DNA of 64,000 bases from Sphingomonas sp. 3P27F8 (GCF_005502745.1 NZ_SCNL01000004.1:62001-126000), one strand, 5' to 3'; shown: positions 25,894 through 36,536, counted from the first letter of the stretch. Numbers and translations: made by a program. Notes: generated by a model not told the origin, from the sequence alone.

Positions 25894-27279
25894 ATGTCAG
25901 TAGATGAACGGACGCCCGGCCGAAAATTGCTGTTCGTCGTGCTGATCGCGGCCCTGCTCACTATCCCGCTCTTCACCGTCTACATGCTGGTGTACGATCG
26001 CCAGTCCCAGTCGCAGGTAGCGCGCGTCTCGATCGCCGAAGGATGGGGTGGTCCGCAGACGATGGCGGGGCCCGTGCTCGTGCTCCCATACCAGGAACAG
26101 GTGAGCGAAACGGTCAACGAAGGCGGCCGGCAGGTCGCCAGGACGACAATGGTGTGGCGCGAATTGACGCTGGCACCCGAGCAGGCAGACCTGAGGACGG
26201 AGCTCACCCCGGAGCGCCGCCGCCGCTCGATCTACGAAGCAGTGCTGTTCGAAGCGACCGCCAGCGGCAGCGCGCGTTTCTCTTTGCCGGCCGATCTCGC
26301 CCGCTTTGGCATAACGCGGGATCGCCTGTTCTTCGACCGTGCCGAACTCCGCTTCGGGCTACGCGATGCGCGCGGCCTGTTCGGCACGCCGCCTGTCGTC
26401 GCGGTCGACGGACGCAAGCTGATGCTGCAACCCGGTAAGGGCTCGCCCGCGACAGGCGGGGCGGGGTTCTTCACGTGGCTAGACGCCTCTGCGCTGCGCG
26501 ATCGCTCGATGAGCGCGCGCTTCGCCTTCACCTTTCGCGGCAACGGCTGGCTCTCGCTGGCCCCGCAGGCCGGGGATACGCGCTGGACAGTTGTATCCAA
26601 ATGGCCGCACCCGAGCTTCCAGGGCGGCTTTCTGCCGACCGCGCAACAGGTCACGAAAGGCGGTTTCAGCGCGACCTGGCGCGTCGGGAACCTGGCACTG
26701 GGTCGCGCGCTCGTCTCCGCCGGCGAGCAAACGCCGGACCGCGCGCCCGATGCGCTTCCCGATCGCTATGACACTGCACAGGCTGCCGGCAGCTACGAGG
26801 CGCGGGTTGACCTGATTTCCCCGGTCGATCTCTACAGTCAGGTCAACCGTTCGGTGAAGTACGGCTTCCTCTTCATCGGCTTCACCTTCATGGCGTTTCT
26901 GATGTTCGATGTGATCGCGGGCGTGCGCGTGGCTGCGGCGGAATATCTGCTGGTGGGCGCGGGGCTGGTGCTGTTCTTCGTGATGCTGCTCGCCTTTGCG
27001 GAAGTGATCGGCTTTGCTGCGGCCTATATCCTGGCGGCGGGAGCGATTATCGGGCTGCTCACGACGTATTCCGCGGCAGTACTGAAAAGCTGGCGCCGCG
27101 CCGGTTATATCGCCGCCCTGCTCACCGCGCTTTACGCGATTCTCTACGTGTTGCTCAGCCTTGAGGCATATTCATTGTTGATTGGCGCGATTCTCCTGTT
27201 TGCGGCGTTGGCCGGCATCATGTACCTGACGCGCAATCTCGACTGGAGCGGCCTCCGCTCCGCGACCGCAACCGACTGA
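25894..27279 (+). CDS. creD: Cell envelope integrity protein CreD-like inner-membrane protein
   Basis: A 461-residue inner-membrane protein of the CreD family. One N-terminal helix ([21 protein letters not shown]) precedes a large extracytoplasmic domain opening with [17 protein letters not shown], the family hallmark, and about six helices follow from near residue 325 ([21 protein letters not shown] onward). In enterobacteria creD is controlled by CreBC and affects envelope stability; no creBC genes are adjacent here. It ends 13 bp before sdhB. Confidence 0.93.
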   Translation: MSVDERTPGRKLLFVVLIAALLTIPLFTVYMLVYDRQSQSQVARVSIAEGWGGPQTMAGPVLVLPYQEQVSETVNEGGRQVARTTMVWRELTLAPEQADLRTELTPERRRRSIYEAVLFEATASGSARFSLPADLARFGITRDRLFFDRAELRFGLRDARGLFGTPPVVAVDGRKLMLQPGKGSPATGGAGFFTWLDASALRDRSMSARFAFTFRGNGWLSLAPQAGDTRWTVVSKWPHPSFQGGFLPTAQQVTKGGFSATWRVGNLALGRALVSAGEQTPDRAPDALPDRYDTAQAAGSYEARVDLISPVDLYSQVNRSVKYGFLFIGFTFMAFLMFDVIAGVRVAAAEYLLVGAGLVLFFVMLLAFAEVIGFAAAYILAAGAIIGLLTTYSAAVLKSWRRAGYIAALLTALYAILYVLLSLEAYSLLIGAILLFAALAGIMYLTRNLDWSGLRSATATD

Positions 27280-27292
27280 ATCGGGAAGAACG

Positions 27293-28075
27293 ATGGCCGA
27301 ATTCACCTTGCCCGCGAACAGCAAGATCAAAGGCGGACGGAAAATCCCGTCGCCGCAACCCGGCGGCAAGATGCGGAATTTCAAAATCTATCGCTACGAT
27401 CCCGATTCGGGCGAAAACCCGCGCTACGACACATTCGAGGTAAACCTCGACGAATGTGGCCCGATGGTTCTCGATGCGCTCATCAAGATCAAGAGCGAGC
27501 AAGATTCTTCACTCACGTTCCGCCGCTCGTGCCGGGAAGGCATCTGTGGCTCCTGCTCGATGAACATCGACGGCAAGAACGGTCTCGCCTGCACTACCGC
27601 CATTGAGGACATGAAGGGTGAGGTGAAGATCACGCCGCTGCCGGCGATGGATGTTATCAAGGATCTCGTCCCTGATTTCACCCATTTCTATGCGCAATAT
27701 GCGTCGATCACGCCGTGGCTGCAGACGGTTACGCCCCCGCCGGCCGGCAAGGAACGGCTCCAGTCGCCCGAGGATCGCGCCAAGCTTGATGGCATGTATG
27801 AGTGCATCCTGTGCGCCTGCTGCTCCACGTCGTGCCCGAGCTATTGGTGGAACAGTGACAAGTTCCTCGGCCCGGCGATCCTGTTGCAGGCGTATCGCTG
27901 GCTTGCCGACAGCCGCGACGAGATGACCGGCGAGCGCCTCGACGCGCTGGAAGATCCTTTCCGCCTCTATCGCTGCCACACGATCATGAATTGCGCCAAC
28001 GCGTGCCCGAAGGGGCTGTCTCCGGCGCGGGCGATAGCAGAGATCAAGAAGATGGAAGCCGAACGGATCGTCTGA
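27293..28075 (+). CDS. sdhB: Succinate dehydrogenase iron-sulfur subunit
   Basis: Electron-transfer subunit of succinate:quinone oxidoreductase (TCA cycle and respiratory complex II) at the inner face of the membrane. The 260-residue protein has the [2Fe-2S] cysteines in [15 protein letters not shown] and a later Cys (GLACTTA), and the 4Fe-4S/3Fe-4S cysteines in [13 protein letters not shown] and [14 protein letters not shown]. sdhC, sdhD and sdhA are not next to it; creD lies immediately upstream, which is unusual. Confidence 0.97.
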   Translation: MAEFTLPANSKIKGGRKIPSPQPGGKMRNFKIYRYDPDSGENPRYDTFEVNLDECGPMVLDALIKIKSEQDSSLTFRRSCREGICGSCSMNIDGKNGLACTTAIEDMKGEVKITPLPAMDVIKDLVPDFTHFYAQYASITPWLQTVTPPPAGKERLQSPEDRAKLDGMYECILCACCSTSCPSYWWNSDKFLGPAILLQAYRWLADSRDEMTGERLDALEDPFRLYRCHTIMNCANACPKGLSPARAIAEIKKMEAERIV

Positions 28076-28093
28076 TCCGGTTAGCGAATGGCG

Positions 28094-28115
28094 GGCCCCG
28101 ACGCGTCCCGGGGCC
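28094..28115 (+). terminator. GC hairpin after sdhB
   Basis: GGCCCCG / CGGGGCC, 7-bp stem with an 8-nt loop, 18 bp after the sdhB stop. No U tract, so only a weak candidate for termination. Confidence 0.35.
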
Positions 28116-28163
28116 GCCCCACTGGCCGGCTCGGGGCGATCCGGTCCCTGCCGGAATGACTCC

Positions 28164-28625
28164 ATGACCGAACCCAAAACCGAATTTCTCTATGAGGAAC
28201 ATCCCGATCATCCAGGATGGATGCGCTGGGGGTTCAGGGATTCGACCCGATACAACGCTTTTCTCGGCGAAATGATCGTGCGGGTGGAGGATGGTCTGGC
28301 GCGCGTGCGGATGACGCCGGAGCGGCAGCATTCCAATCTTGCCGATGTCGTCCACGGCGGCGCGCTTTTGGGCTTTATCGACGTATCACTGTTCGCCGCC
28401 GCGCGCAGCTTCGGGCTGGTCGCTGCGGGCACGGCTGTAACGCTCGATCTCAACACGCACTTCATCGGTGCCGGCCGGATCGGCGAACCGCTGGAGGCCC
28501 GGGTCGAGCTGCTCCGCGAAACCCGGCGGCTGCTATTTCTCCGCGGGCTAGTGGTGCAGGGGGGCGCGGGAGAGGAAATAGCGGCCGAGTTCTCCGGTAC
28601 GATCCGCAAGCCGAGCGCGCGCTGA
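28164..28625 (+). CDS. PaaI-type hotdog-fold thioesterase
   Basis: Acyl-CoA thioesterase-like hotdog protein of 153 residues. The family segment VVHGGALLGFIDVSLFAAA places an Asp in the long helix as expected for PaaI-type thioesterases, followed by AVTLDLNTHFIGAGRIG. Substrate unknown; phenylacetyl- or hydroxybenzoyl-type thioesters are typical. The gene ends 5 nt before a 48-bp tandem repeat array that is out of frame with it. Confidence 0.9.
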   Translation: MTEPKTEFLYEEHPDHPGWMRWGFRDSTRYNAFLGEMIVRVEDGLARVRMTPERQHSNLADVVHGGALLGFIDVSLFAAARSFGLVAAGTAVTLDLNTHFIGAGRIGEPLEARVELLRETRRLLFLRGLVVQGGAGEEIAAEFSGTIRKPSAR

Positions 28626-28630
28626 TCGCT

Positions 28631-28920
28631 CATCCGCCCCTGGCCGCGAAGCTCGCCGCGATGACTGGAGCAGAGGCGCATCCGTCGCTTGCCGCGCAGC
28701 TCGCCGCGACGATTGGCGCAGAGGCGCATCCGTCGCTTGCCGTGCAGGTCGCCGCGACGATTGGAGCAGAGGCTCACCAGCCCCTGGCCGCGCAGTTCGC
28801 CGCGATGACTGGAGCAGAGGCGCATCCGCCGCTTGCCGCGCAGCTTCCCGTTACGACTGGAGCGGAAGGCTCATCCGCACCCCCTGGCCGCGCAGCTCGC
28901 GGCGATGACTGGAGCAGACG
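28631..28920 (+). repeat. Tandem repeat array, six copies of a ~48-bp unit
   Basis: Six head-to-tail units start at 28631, 28679, 28727, 28775, 28823 and 28871. Five are 48 bp; the last is 50 bp owing to a 2-nt insertion. Each unit contains a core close to catccgcccctggccgcg and a second core cgatgactggagcagaggcg, with scattered substitutions. The unit length is a multiple of three and one plus-strand frame stays open through five copies (16-residue unit HPPLAAQLAAMTGAEA), but that frame is not the frame of either flanking gene. The last unit ends exactly at the zapE start codon and supplies its ribosome-binding site. Confidence 0.95.
28911..28914 (+). promoter_or_regulatory. zapE ribosome-binding site inside the last repeat copy
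   Basis: GGAG within the repeat core (ctggagcagacg) lies 6 nt before the TTG start of zapE. The same GGAG occurs in most upstream copies. This position, together with the next in-frame ATG lying far inside the ATPase domain, decides the TTG start. Confidence 0.7.
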
Positions 28921-30012
28921 TTGACTAAGGTTCTTTCCGCCTACGAAGCGCTCGTCGCCGCCGGTGAGCTGCGGCCGGACGCCCAGCAGGCCGCTGCCGC
29001 GCGCCGCCTCGACTCACTCGCCGCCGAACTTGAACATCCCAAGACGAAGGGCATTTTCCGTCGTCGCCCGATCGCACCGCGCGGCATATACATGTGGGGC
29101 GATGTCGGCCGCGGCAAATCCATGCTGATGGACCTGTTCTTCGCCAATGTGGCGGTTGAGCCAAAGCGTCGCGTTCATTTCGCCGAATTCATGCTGGAGG
29201 TGCACGGCCGCATCGCGATCGAGCGTCGCAAGGAACAGGGCGATCCGATCCTGCCGGTCGCACAGGCGCTCGCCGCGGAGGCCCGATTGCTGGCGTTCGA
29301 CGAAATGATGGTGACCAATTCCCCGGATGCGATGATCCTTTCGCGGCTGTTCACCGCGTTGATCGAGGCGGGCGTCACGGTCGTCACCACCTCGAACCGC
29401 GCGCCGCGCGACCTCTACCGGGACGGCCTCAACCGCGAGCATTTCCTGCCCTTCATCGCGCTGATCGAACAGCGGCTCGACGTGCTTACCCTGAACGGGC
29501 CGATAGACTATCGCCGCGATCGGCTGGGCCAGCAGGATACGTGGCTCGTCCCCAACGGCGCCAAGGCGACCACCGAACTTTCCGCCGCCTTCTTCCGCCT
29601 GACCGACTATCCCCCCGAAGACAGCGGCCATGTGCCGAGCGAGGACATGGTGGTCCAGGGCCGGACGCTGCACGTTCCGAAATCGCTGAAGGGCGTCGCG
29701 GTGTTCAGCTTCAAGCGGCTGTGCGCGGAAGCGCGGGGCAGCGCCGATTACCTGGCGATCGCACGACGCTATCACACCGTCATCCTGGTCGGCATCCCGA
29801 TCCTCGGCCCCGAAAACCGCAACGAGGCGGCGCGCTTCGTCAGCCTGATCGACGCGCTCTACGAGCACAAGGTGAAGCTGCTCGCCGCAGCCGATGCCGA
29901 GCCGGATCACCTCTACCCCGCAGGGGATGGTCGCTTCGAGTTCCAGCGCACCGTCAGCCGGCTGGAGGAGATGCGATCGGAGGAATATCTCGCCGCCGGG
30001 CACGGAAACTAG
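28921..30012 (+). CDS. zapE: Cell division/AFG1-like ATPase ZapE
   Basis: P-loop ATPase of the AFG1/ZapE family, 363 residues, associated with division under stress in bacteria. Walker A GDVGRGKSMLMD near 60 and the Walker B-type LLAFDEMMVTNSPDA are clear, then sensor TTSNRAPRDLY and a FSFKRLCAEARGSADYL segment diagnostic of the family. The TTG start is supported by the repeat-borne GGAG and by the family-typical opening VLSAYEALVAAGEL. Confidence 0.94.
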   Translation: MTKVLSAYEALVAAGELRPDAQQAAAARRLDSLAAELEHPKTKGIFRRRPIAPRGIYMWGDVGRGKSMLMDLFFANVAVEPKRRVHFAEFMLEVHGRIAIERRKEQGDPILPVAQALAAEARLLAFDEMMVTNSPDAMILSRLFTALIEAGVTVVTTSNRAPRDLYRDGLNREHFLPFIALIEQRLDVLTLNGPIDYRRDRLGQQDTWLVPNGAKATTELSAAFFRLTDYPPEDSGHVPSEDMVVQGRTLHVPKSLKGVAVFSFKRLCAEARGSADYLAIARRYHTVILVGIPILGPENRNEAARFVSLIDALYEHKVKLLAAADAEPDHLYPAGDGRFEFQRTVSRLEEMRSEEYLAAGHGN

Positions 30013-30072
30013 CCTTCGCAATGCCTGTTCCGTGCCGTGCCTGAGTTCAGGAGCGCCTGCCCGGGCGCTCTA

Positions 30073-30101
30073 TTGATATTGCGAACTCTTTGCAGTAAAT
30101 T
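30073..30101 (+). promoter_or_regulatory. Candidate housekeeping promoter upstream of mdh
   Basis: TTGATA, 17-nt spacer, TAAATT in an AT-rich patch 97 bp upstream of the mdh ATG. The match to -35/-10 consensus is good for a GC-rich genome. Seen in sequence only. Confidence 0.5.
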
Positions 30102-30182
30102 CCTTAACCACCCGCCGTTATCGGGTTGCCCCAGGCTTCGGATGGGCGTAGGCGACCTTTCCATTCACGCCGCAACCCCTGA

Positions 30183-31160
<978 letters not shown>

Positions 31161-31200
31161 TTTGCGCCCCCGCTACGGCGAGGAGGCATGGTTTTGAGAT

Positions 31201-31221
31201 CCGGCCCGAACATCGGGCCGG
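31201..31221 (+). terminator. Terminator-like hairpin between mdh and sucD
   Basis: CCGGCCCGA / TCGGGCCGG, 9-bp perfect stem with a 3-nt loop, followed by TTT. It lies 24 bp before the sucD ATG, where it could attenuate or process the mdh-sucD transcript. Confidence 0.5.
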
Positions 31222-31245
31222 TTTAAGGGTTTGATCGGAGAGCCA

Positions 31246-32136
31246 ATGAGCATTCTCGTCGACAAGAACACGAAGGTCATCACGCAGGGGATGACCGGCA
31301 AGACCGGCACTTTCCATACGAAGGCGGCGCTTGATTACGGCACGCAGATGGTCGGCGGCGTCACCCCCGGCAAGGGCGGAACGACGCATGAGGAACTCGG
31401 CCTGCCGAACTTCGATACCGTGGCCGAAGCCGTCGCCAAGACCGGCGCGACGGCCAGCGTGATCTACGTGCCGCCGCCCTTCGCGGCGGATTCGATCCTG
31501 GAGGCGATCGACGCCGAAGTGCCGCTGATCGTCACGATCACCGAAGGCATTCCGGTGCTCGACATGGTGAAGGTGAAGCGCGCGCTTTCCGGCAGCAAAT
31601 CCCGCCTGATCGGCCCGAACTGCCCCGGCGTGCTGACGCCCGGCGAGTGCAAGATCGGCATCATGCCGGGCAACATCTTCCGCAAGGGATCCGTCGGCGT
31701 CGTCTCGCGCTCCGGCACGCTCACCTACGAGGCGGTGTTCCAGACGTCGAACGCGGGCCTCGGGCAGACCACGGCTGTCGGCATCGGCGGCGATCCGGTG
31801 AACGGCACCAACTTCATCGACGTGCTCGAACTGTTCCTGGCGGACGACGCGACCGAATCGATCATCATGATCGGCGAGATCGGCGGATCTGCCGAAGAGG
31901 AAGCGGCGCAGTTCCTGCGCGACGAGGCGAAGCGCGGCCGCAAGAAGCCGATGGCCGGCTTCATCGCGGGCCGCACGGCGCCCCCGGGCCGCCGCATGGG
32001 CCATGCCGGCGCGATCGTCTCGGGCGGCCAGGGCGGCGCGGAAGACAAGATCGCGGCAATGGAAGCCGCCGGGATCAAGGTGGCGGCGAGCCCGAGCGAA
32101 CTCGGCTCGACCCTGCTGGAAGTGTTGAAGGGCTGA
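31246..32136 (+). CDS. sucD: Succinyl-CoA synthetase (ADP-forming) alpha subunit
   Basis: Makes succinate and ATP/GTP from succinyl-CoA with SucC. The 296-residue protein has the CoA-binding start ([27 protein letters not shown]), [14 protein letters not shown] and the phosphohistidine region [21 protein letters not shown] 31246 is preceded by GGAGAGCCA; an upstream TTG is less likely. sucC, normally just upstream, is absent here, so the beta subunit is encoded elsewhere. Confidence 0.97.
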   Translation: MSILVDKNTKVITQGMTGKTGTFHTKAALDYGTQMVGGVTPGKGGTTHEELGLPNFDTVAEAVAKTGATASVIYVPPPFAADSILEAIDAEVPLIVTITEGIPVLDMVKVKRALSGSKSRLIGPNCPGVLTPGECKIGIMPGNIFRKGSVGVVSRSGTLTYEAVFQTSNAGLGQTTAVGIGGDPVNGTNFIDVLELFLADDATESIIMIGEIGGSAEEEAAQFLRDEAKRGRKKPMAGFIAGRTAPPGRRMGHAGAIVSGGQGGAEDKIAAMEAAGIKVAASPSELGSTLLEVLKG

Positions 32137-32146
32137 ATTGACATGG

Positions 32147-32189
32147 CAGGCCGCCTTCCCCGGCACGGTGCGGGGGAATCGGCGGCCTG
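32147..32189 (+). other. Large stem-loop between sucD and sucA
   Basis: CAGGCCGCC / GGCGGCCTG outer stem (9 bp) enclosing TTCCCC / GGGGAA, i.e. a long, slightly interrupted hairpin in the 95-bp gap. Without a U tract it looks more like a processing or stability element than a terminator. Confidence 0.5.
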
Positions 32190-32231
32190 GGGCTTCGGCA
32201 GCACCTGCCGGGCCGGCGGAGTGAAGTTGAA

Positions 32232-35198
32232 ATGGGCTACGAAGGCCAGGATTTCTCGGATATCGCGGGCGGCGTATCGCCGGCGTTCATCGATGCGCTC
32301 TACGCGCGCTACAAGGTATCTCCTGACAGCGTGGAGCCGGGCTGGCGCTCATTCTTCGAGGGCCTCGAAGGCGCTGCTTCCGGCCCGTCGTGGGAAAGCG
32401 ATCGCTGGCCGCTGAGCAGCACCGACGATCTGACCGCCGCGCTCGATCCGACCCAGATGGAGCCGGCGGCCAGGCCGGCCAAGGGCAAGCCCGCGGCCCC
32501 CGCCGAGGCTCCCGCCCCCAGCCAGGACGCGATCGTGAAGGCCGCCGCCGACGCGATCCGGGCGCAGATGCTGATCCGCACCTATCGCGTGCGTGGGCAT
32601 CTGGCGTCGAACCTCGATCCGCTCGCCCTCTCCGGCCTGCGCGAGCTGCCGGCCGATCTCACCACTGAATATCACGGCTTCTCGAACGCCGATCTCGACC
32701 GGCCGGTCTATCTTGGCGGCACGCTGGGCCTGCAATGGGCGACGGTGCGCGAGATCGTCGACACGCTGCGCGCGAATTATTGCGGCAACGTCGGCCTCGA
32801 ATATATGCACATCGCCGATGTGGACGAGCGCCGCTTCCTCCAGGAGCGCATGGAGGGCAAGGACAAGGCGATCCAGTTCACCCCCGACGGCAAGAAGGCG
32901 ATCCTCAACAAGGTGATCGAGGCCGAGCAGTGGGAGCGCTTTCTCGGCAAGAAATATGTCGGCACCAAGCGCTTCGGCCTCGATGGCGGCGAGAGCATGA
33001 TCCCGGCGCTGGAAAGCGTCATCAAATATGGCGGCCAGATGGGCGTCAACGAGATCGTGTTCGGCATGGCCCATCGCGGCCGCCTCAACGTGCTCGCCAA
33101 TGTGCTTGGCAAGCCGCTGCGCGTGATCTTCCACGAATTCGCCGGCGGATCGGCCAACCCCGATGACATCGGCGGATCGGGCGACGTGAAATACCACCTC
33201 GGCACCTCCACCGATCGCGAATTCGACGGCATCAAGGTGCACATGTCGCTCGTCGCCAATCCGTCTCACCTCGAGGCGGCGGACCCGGTGGTGCTGGGCA
33301 AGACACGCGCGATCCAGACCATCGCGAAGGATCTCGACGAGCATTCCCGATCACTTCCGGTGCTGATCCACGGCGACGCCGCGTTCGCGGGCCAGGGCAT
33401 CGTGTGGGAGTGCCTCGGCTTCTCCGGCATCCGCGGCTACAATACCGGCGGCTGCATCCATTTCGTCATCAACAACCAGATCGGCTTCACGACGAGCCCG
33501 CAGTTCGCGCGCTCCTCGCCCTATCCCTCGGATGTGGCGAAGGGCGTGCAGGCACCGATCTTCCATGTGAACGGCGACGATCCCGAAGCCGTCACCTTCG
33601 CGTGCAAGATGGCGATCGAATACCGCCAGACATTCCACCGCGACGTGGTGATCGACATGTGGTGCTATCGCCGCTTCGGCCACAACGAGGGCGACGAGCC
33701 GAGCTTCACGCAGCCGCTGATGTACAAGGCGATCCGCAGCCACGCGCCGGTGAGCGAGATATACGGCCGGCGCCTGATCGCCGAGAAGGTGGTCGATCAG
33801 GCATGGGTCGACGAGAACGTCAAGCAGTTCACCACCCTGCTCGAAGGCGAGTTCGAGGCGGGGGCGAGCTACAAGCCGAACAAGGCGGACTGGTTCGCCG
33901 GCCGCTGGTCAGGCCTGTCCGCGCCCGCCGATCCCGAAACCGCGCGACGCATCGCCGACACCGCGATCGAACCCAAGCTGTTCGACGCGATCGGCCGGCT
34001 GCTGACCACCGTTCCCGACACGATCGCGATCCACAAGACGCTCGCCCGCGTGCTTGACGCCAAGCGCGAGATGTTCCGATCGGGCGAGAATTTCGACTGG
34101 GCGACCGGCGAGGCGCTGGCCTATGGTTCGCTGCTCTCCGAAGGCTATGGCGTGCGCCTTTCCGGGCAGGATTCCGGGCGCGGCACCTTCTCGCAGCGCC
34201 ATGCGGTGTGGGTCGATCAGAACGACGAGCACAAATACGTCCCGCTCGCGCAGGTCGAGCATGGCGATTTCGAGGTGCTGGACAGCCCGCTGTCCGAATA
34301 TGGCGTGCTTGGCTTCGAATATGGCTATGCGCTCGCCGATCCCAAGACGCTGGTGCTGTGGGAGGCGCAGTTCGGCGATTTCGTCAACGGCGCCCAGATC
34401 ATGATCGACCAGTTCATCGCATCGGGCGAGGCGAAATGGCTGCGCGCCAACGGCCTCGTGATGCTGTTGCCGCACGGCTATGAAGGCCAGGGGCCGGAGC
34501 ACAGCTCCGCGCGCCCCGAACGCTTCCTCCAGCTTTGCGCGGGCGACAACATGCAGGTCGCCAATTGCACCACGCCGGCGAATTATTTCCACCTGCTCCG
34601 GCGGCAGATGCATCGCCCGTTCCGCAAGCCGCTGATCGTGTTCACGCCGAAATCGCTGCTGCGTCACAAGATGGCGGTATCGAGCGCCGCGGATTTCCAG
34701 GGCGACAGCCACTTCCGCCGCATTCTTTCCGATCCGTCGGCGCCGGCGGACGCGGAAACGACCCGGCTGGTGCTGTGCACCGGCAAGGTGGCCTATGACC
34801 TGATCGAGGCGCGCGATGCGGAGGGCGACCAGCACACCCAGATCGTGCGCGTGGAGCAACTCTACCCCTTCCCCGGAGACGCGCTGGCGGCACGCATCGC
34901 ACGGATGCCGAACCTGAAAGAGGTGATCTGGGCACAGGAGGAGCCGCGCAACAACGGTTACTGGTTCTTCGTCGAGCCGTATATCGAACAGGCGCTCATC
35001 AAGGCCGACGCGCCCGTGAAGCGTCCGCGCTACGCAGGCCGCACCGCCGCCGCTTCCCCGGCGACCGGCCTCATGAAGCGCCACCAGGCCGAACAGGGCG
35101 CGCTGGTCGCCGATGCGCTCGGCCACAATGTTCGCGAAGAAATCCGCCGTACCCGCGAGGGCGATTCGGCGAAGAAAGCCGGCAAATCCGGCGCGTGA
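32232..35198 (+). CDS. sucA: 2-oxoglutarate dehydrogenase E1 component
   Basis: Thiamine-diphosphate decarboxylase of the 2-oxoglutarate dehydrogenase complex; 988 residues, the usual size. Starts with GYEGQDFSDIAGGVSPAFID and the FFEGL linker. Cofactor and active-site segments are visible: VFGMAHRGRLNVLANVLGKP, GDAAFAGQGIVWE, RRFGHNEGDEPSFTQP, and SQRHAVWVDQN later. It works with SucB and a dihydrolipoamide dehydrogenase. The last (lpd) is not encoded in this block. Confidence 0.98.
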   Translation: MGYEGQDFSDIAGGVSPAFIDALYARYKVSPDSVEPGWRSFFEGLEGAASGPSWESDRWPLSSTDDLTAALDPTQMEPAARPAKGKPAAPAEAPAPSQDAIVKAAADAIRAQMLIRTYRVRGHLASNLDPLALSGLRELPADLTTEYHGFSNADLDRPVYLGGTLGLQWATVREIVDTLRANYCGNVGLEYMHIADVDERRFLQERMEGKDKAIQFTPDGKKAILNKVIEAEQWERFLGKKYVGTKRFGLDGGESMIPALESVIKYGGQMGVNEIVFGMAHRGRLNVLANVLGKPLRVIFHEFAGGSANPDDIGGSGDVKYHLGTSTDREFDGIKVHMSLVANPSHLEAADPVVLGKTRAIQTIAKDLDEHSRSLPVLIHGDAAFAGQGIVWECLGFSGIRGYNTGGCIHFVINNQIGFTTSPQFARSSPYPSDVAKGVQAPIFHVNGDDPEAVTFACKMAIEYRQTFHRDVVIDMWCYRRFGHNEGDEPSFTQPLMYKAIRSHAPVSEIYGRRLIAEKVVDQAWVDENVKQFTTLLEGEFEAGASYKPNKADWFAGRWSGLSAPADPETARRIADTAIEPKLFDAIGRLLTTVPDTIAIHKTLARVLDAKREMFRSGENFDWATGEALAYGSLLSEGYGVRLSGQDSGRGTFSQRHAVWVDQNDEHKYVPLAQVEHGDFEVLDSPLSEYGVLGFEYGYALADPKTLVLWEAQFGDFVNGAQIMIDQFIASGEAKWLRANGLVMLLPHGYEGQGPEHSSARPERFLQLCAGDNMQVANCTTPANYFHLLRRQMHRPFRKPLIVFTPKSLLRHKMAVSSAADFQGDSHFRRILSDPSAPADAETTRLVLCTGKVAYDLIEARDAEGDQHTQIVRVEQLYPFPGDALAARIARMPNLKEVIWAQEEPRNNGYWFFVEPYIEQALIKADAPVKRPRYAGRTAAASPATGLMKRHQAEQGALVADALGHNVREEIRRTREGDSAKKAGKSGA

Positions 35199-35206
35199 TG
35201 TTCGTT

Positions 35207-35229
35207 GCTCCGGCGCTTGCCGCCGGAGC
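35207..35229 (+). other. Hairpin between sucA and sucB
   Basis: GCTCCGGCG / CGCCGGAGC perfect 9-bp stem, 5-nt loop, 9 bp after the sucA stop and 50 bp before sucB. No U tract; probably adjusts the ratio or stability of the two messages. Confidence 0.45.
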
Positions 35230-35278
35230 CTCACAGTGACAGCAAGATTCCTGCTCAGGCAGGGATGACGAGGTAGAG

Positions 35279-36490
35279 ATGGCAACCGAAGTTCTGGTCC
35301 CCACGCTGGGCGAATCGATCACCGAAGCGACGCTGGGCGAATGGCTCAAGCAACCCGGCGACAAGGTGGCGGTGGACGAGCCGATCGCCAGCCTGGAAAC
35401 CGACAAGGTTTCGGTCGAGGTGCCCTCGCCCGTCGCCGGCATCCTCGGCCAGCATGCCGTGCAGGTCGGCGATACCGTGCAGGTCGGCGCGATGATCGCG
35501 ACGGTCGAGGCCGGCGGCGGCGCTGCGGCTGCACCAGCCGCGCCCGCTGCGACACCGGCTGCCCCGGCCCCGGCCCCGAGCACCGCCGAGCCGGGCAATA
35601 CGCCCGCGGCCCTCTCCCCGTCCGTGCGCCGCGCGGTGCTGGAACATGGCGTCGATCCCGCGACGATCCGCGGCACCGGCAAGGACGGCCGCCTGACGAA
35701 GGAAGACGTCGCCGCCGCCGCCACCGCCAAGGCGCCGACCCCGGCCGTGGCCGAGGCGCCCGTCACCCCGTCGGTCGCCGCCTCCGCGGGCCGCAAGGAA
35801 GAGCGCGTGCGCATGACGCGCTTGCGCCAGACGATCGCGAAGCGCCTGAAGGAAGCGCAGAACACCGCCGCGATGCTGACGACGTTCAACGATGTCGATA
35901 TGACCGCGGTGATCGAGGCGCGCGCCAGGTACAAGGATCTGTTCGAGAAAAAGCATGGCGTCCGCCTGGGCTTCATGGGCTTCTTCGTGAAGGCCGCGAC
36001 GATGGCCCTGAAGGACATTCCGTCGGTCAATGCCTCGATCGAGGGCGACGAGATCGTCTATCACGATTATGCCGATATTTCGGTGGCGGTGAGCGCGCCA
36101 AACGGCCTCGTCGTGCCGGTGATCCGCGATGCCGACCAGCTATCGGTGGCCGGCATCGAAAAGACGATCGGCGATTTCGGGCGCCGCGCCAAGGACGGCA
36201 CGCTCAAGATGGACGAGATGAAGGGCGGCACCTTCACGATCTCGAACGGCGGCGTGTTCGGCTCGCTGATGTCCACCCCGATCATCAATCCGCCGCAGTC
36301 CGCCGTGCTGGGCCTGCACCGGATCGAGGATCGCCCCGTGGTGCGCGACGGCCAGGTCGTGGTACGTCCGATGATGTACCTCGCGCTCAGCTACGATCAT
36401 CGCCTGATCGACGGCCGGGAGGCGGTGACCTTCCTCGTCGCGCTCAAGAACGCGATGGAAGACCCGACGCGGATTCTGATCGACCTGTGA
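35279..36490 (+). CDS. sucB: Dihydrolipoyllysine-residue succinyltransferase (E2)
   Basis: Core subunit of the 2-oxoglutarate dehydrogenase complex, 403 residues. One N-terminal lipoyl domain (lipoylated Lys in [13 protein letters not shown]), an Ala/Pro linker, the peripheral subunit-binding domain ([19 protein letters not shown]), and the catalytic acyltransferase domain ending in [15 protein letters not shown] with the catalytic His and Asp. ATG has AGGTAGAG upstream. The gene after it is a minus-strand pilin gene, not lpd. Confidence 0.97.
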   Translation: MATEVLVPTLGESITEATLGEWLKQPGDKVAVDEPIASLETDKVSVEVPSPVAGILGQHAVQVGDTVQVGAMIATVEAGGGAAAAPAAPAATPAAPAPAPSTAEPGNTPAALSPSVRRAVLEHGVDPATIRGTGKDGRLTKEDVAAAATAKAPTPAVAEAPVTPSVAASAGRKEERVRMTRLRQTIAKRLKEAQNTAAMLTTFNDVDMTAVIEARARYKDLFEKKHGVRLGFMGFFVKAATMALKDIPSVNASIEGDEIVYHDYADISVAVSAPNGLVVPVIRDADQLSVAGIEKTIGDFGRRAKDGTLKMDEMKGGTFTISNGGVFGSLMSTPIINPPQSAVLGLHRIEDRPVVRDGQVVVRPMMYLALSYDHRLIDGREAVTFLVALKNAMEDPTRILIDL

Positions 36491-36536
36491 TCCGTAAGTC
36501 GCCGGCGCTGCGAGGGGCCGGCGGCTTATACGCAGC

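Noticed and set aside
28208-28825. Minus-strand open frame across the thioesterase and repeat array
   Set aside because: It only reads the repeat backwards (CSSHRGELRG units) and the shadow of the thioesterase gene.
28631-28920. CRISPR array
   Set aside because: The copies are contiguous 48-bp units with no unique spacers and no cas genes, so this is a simple tandem repeat.
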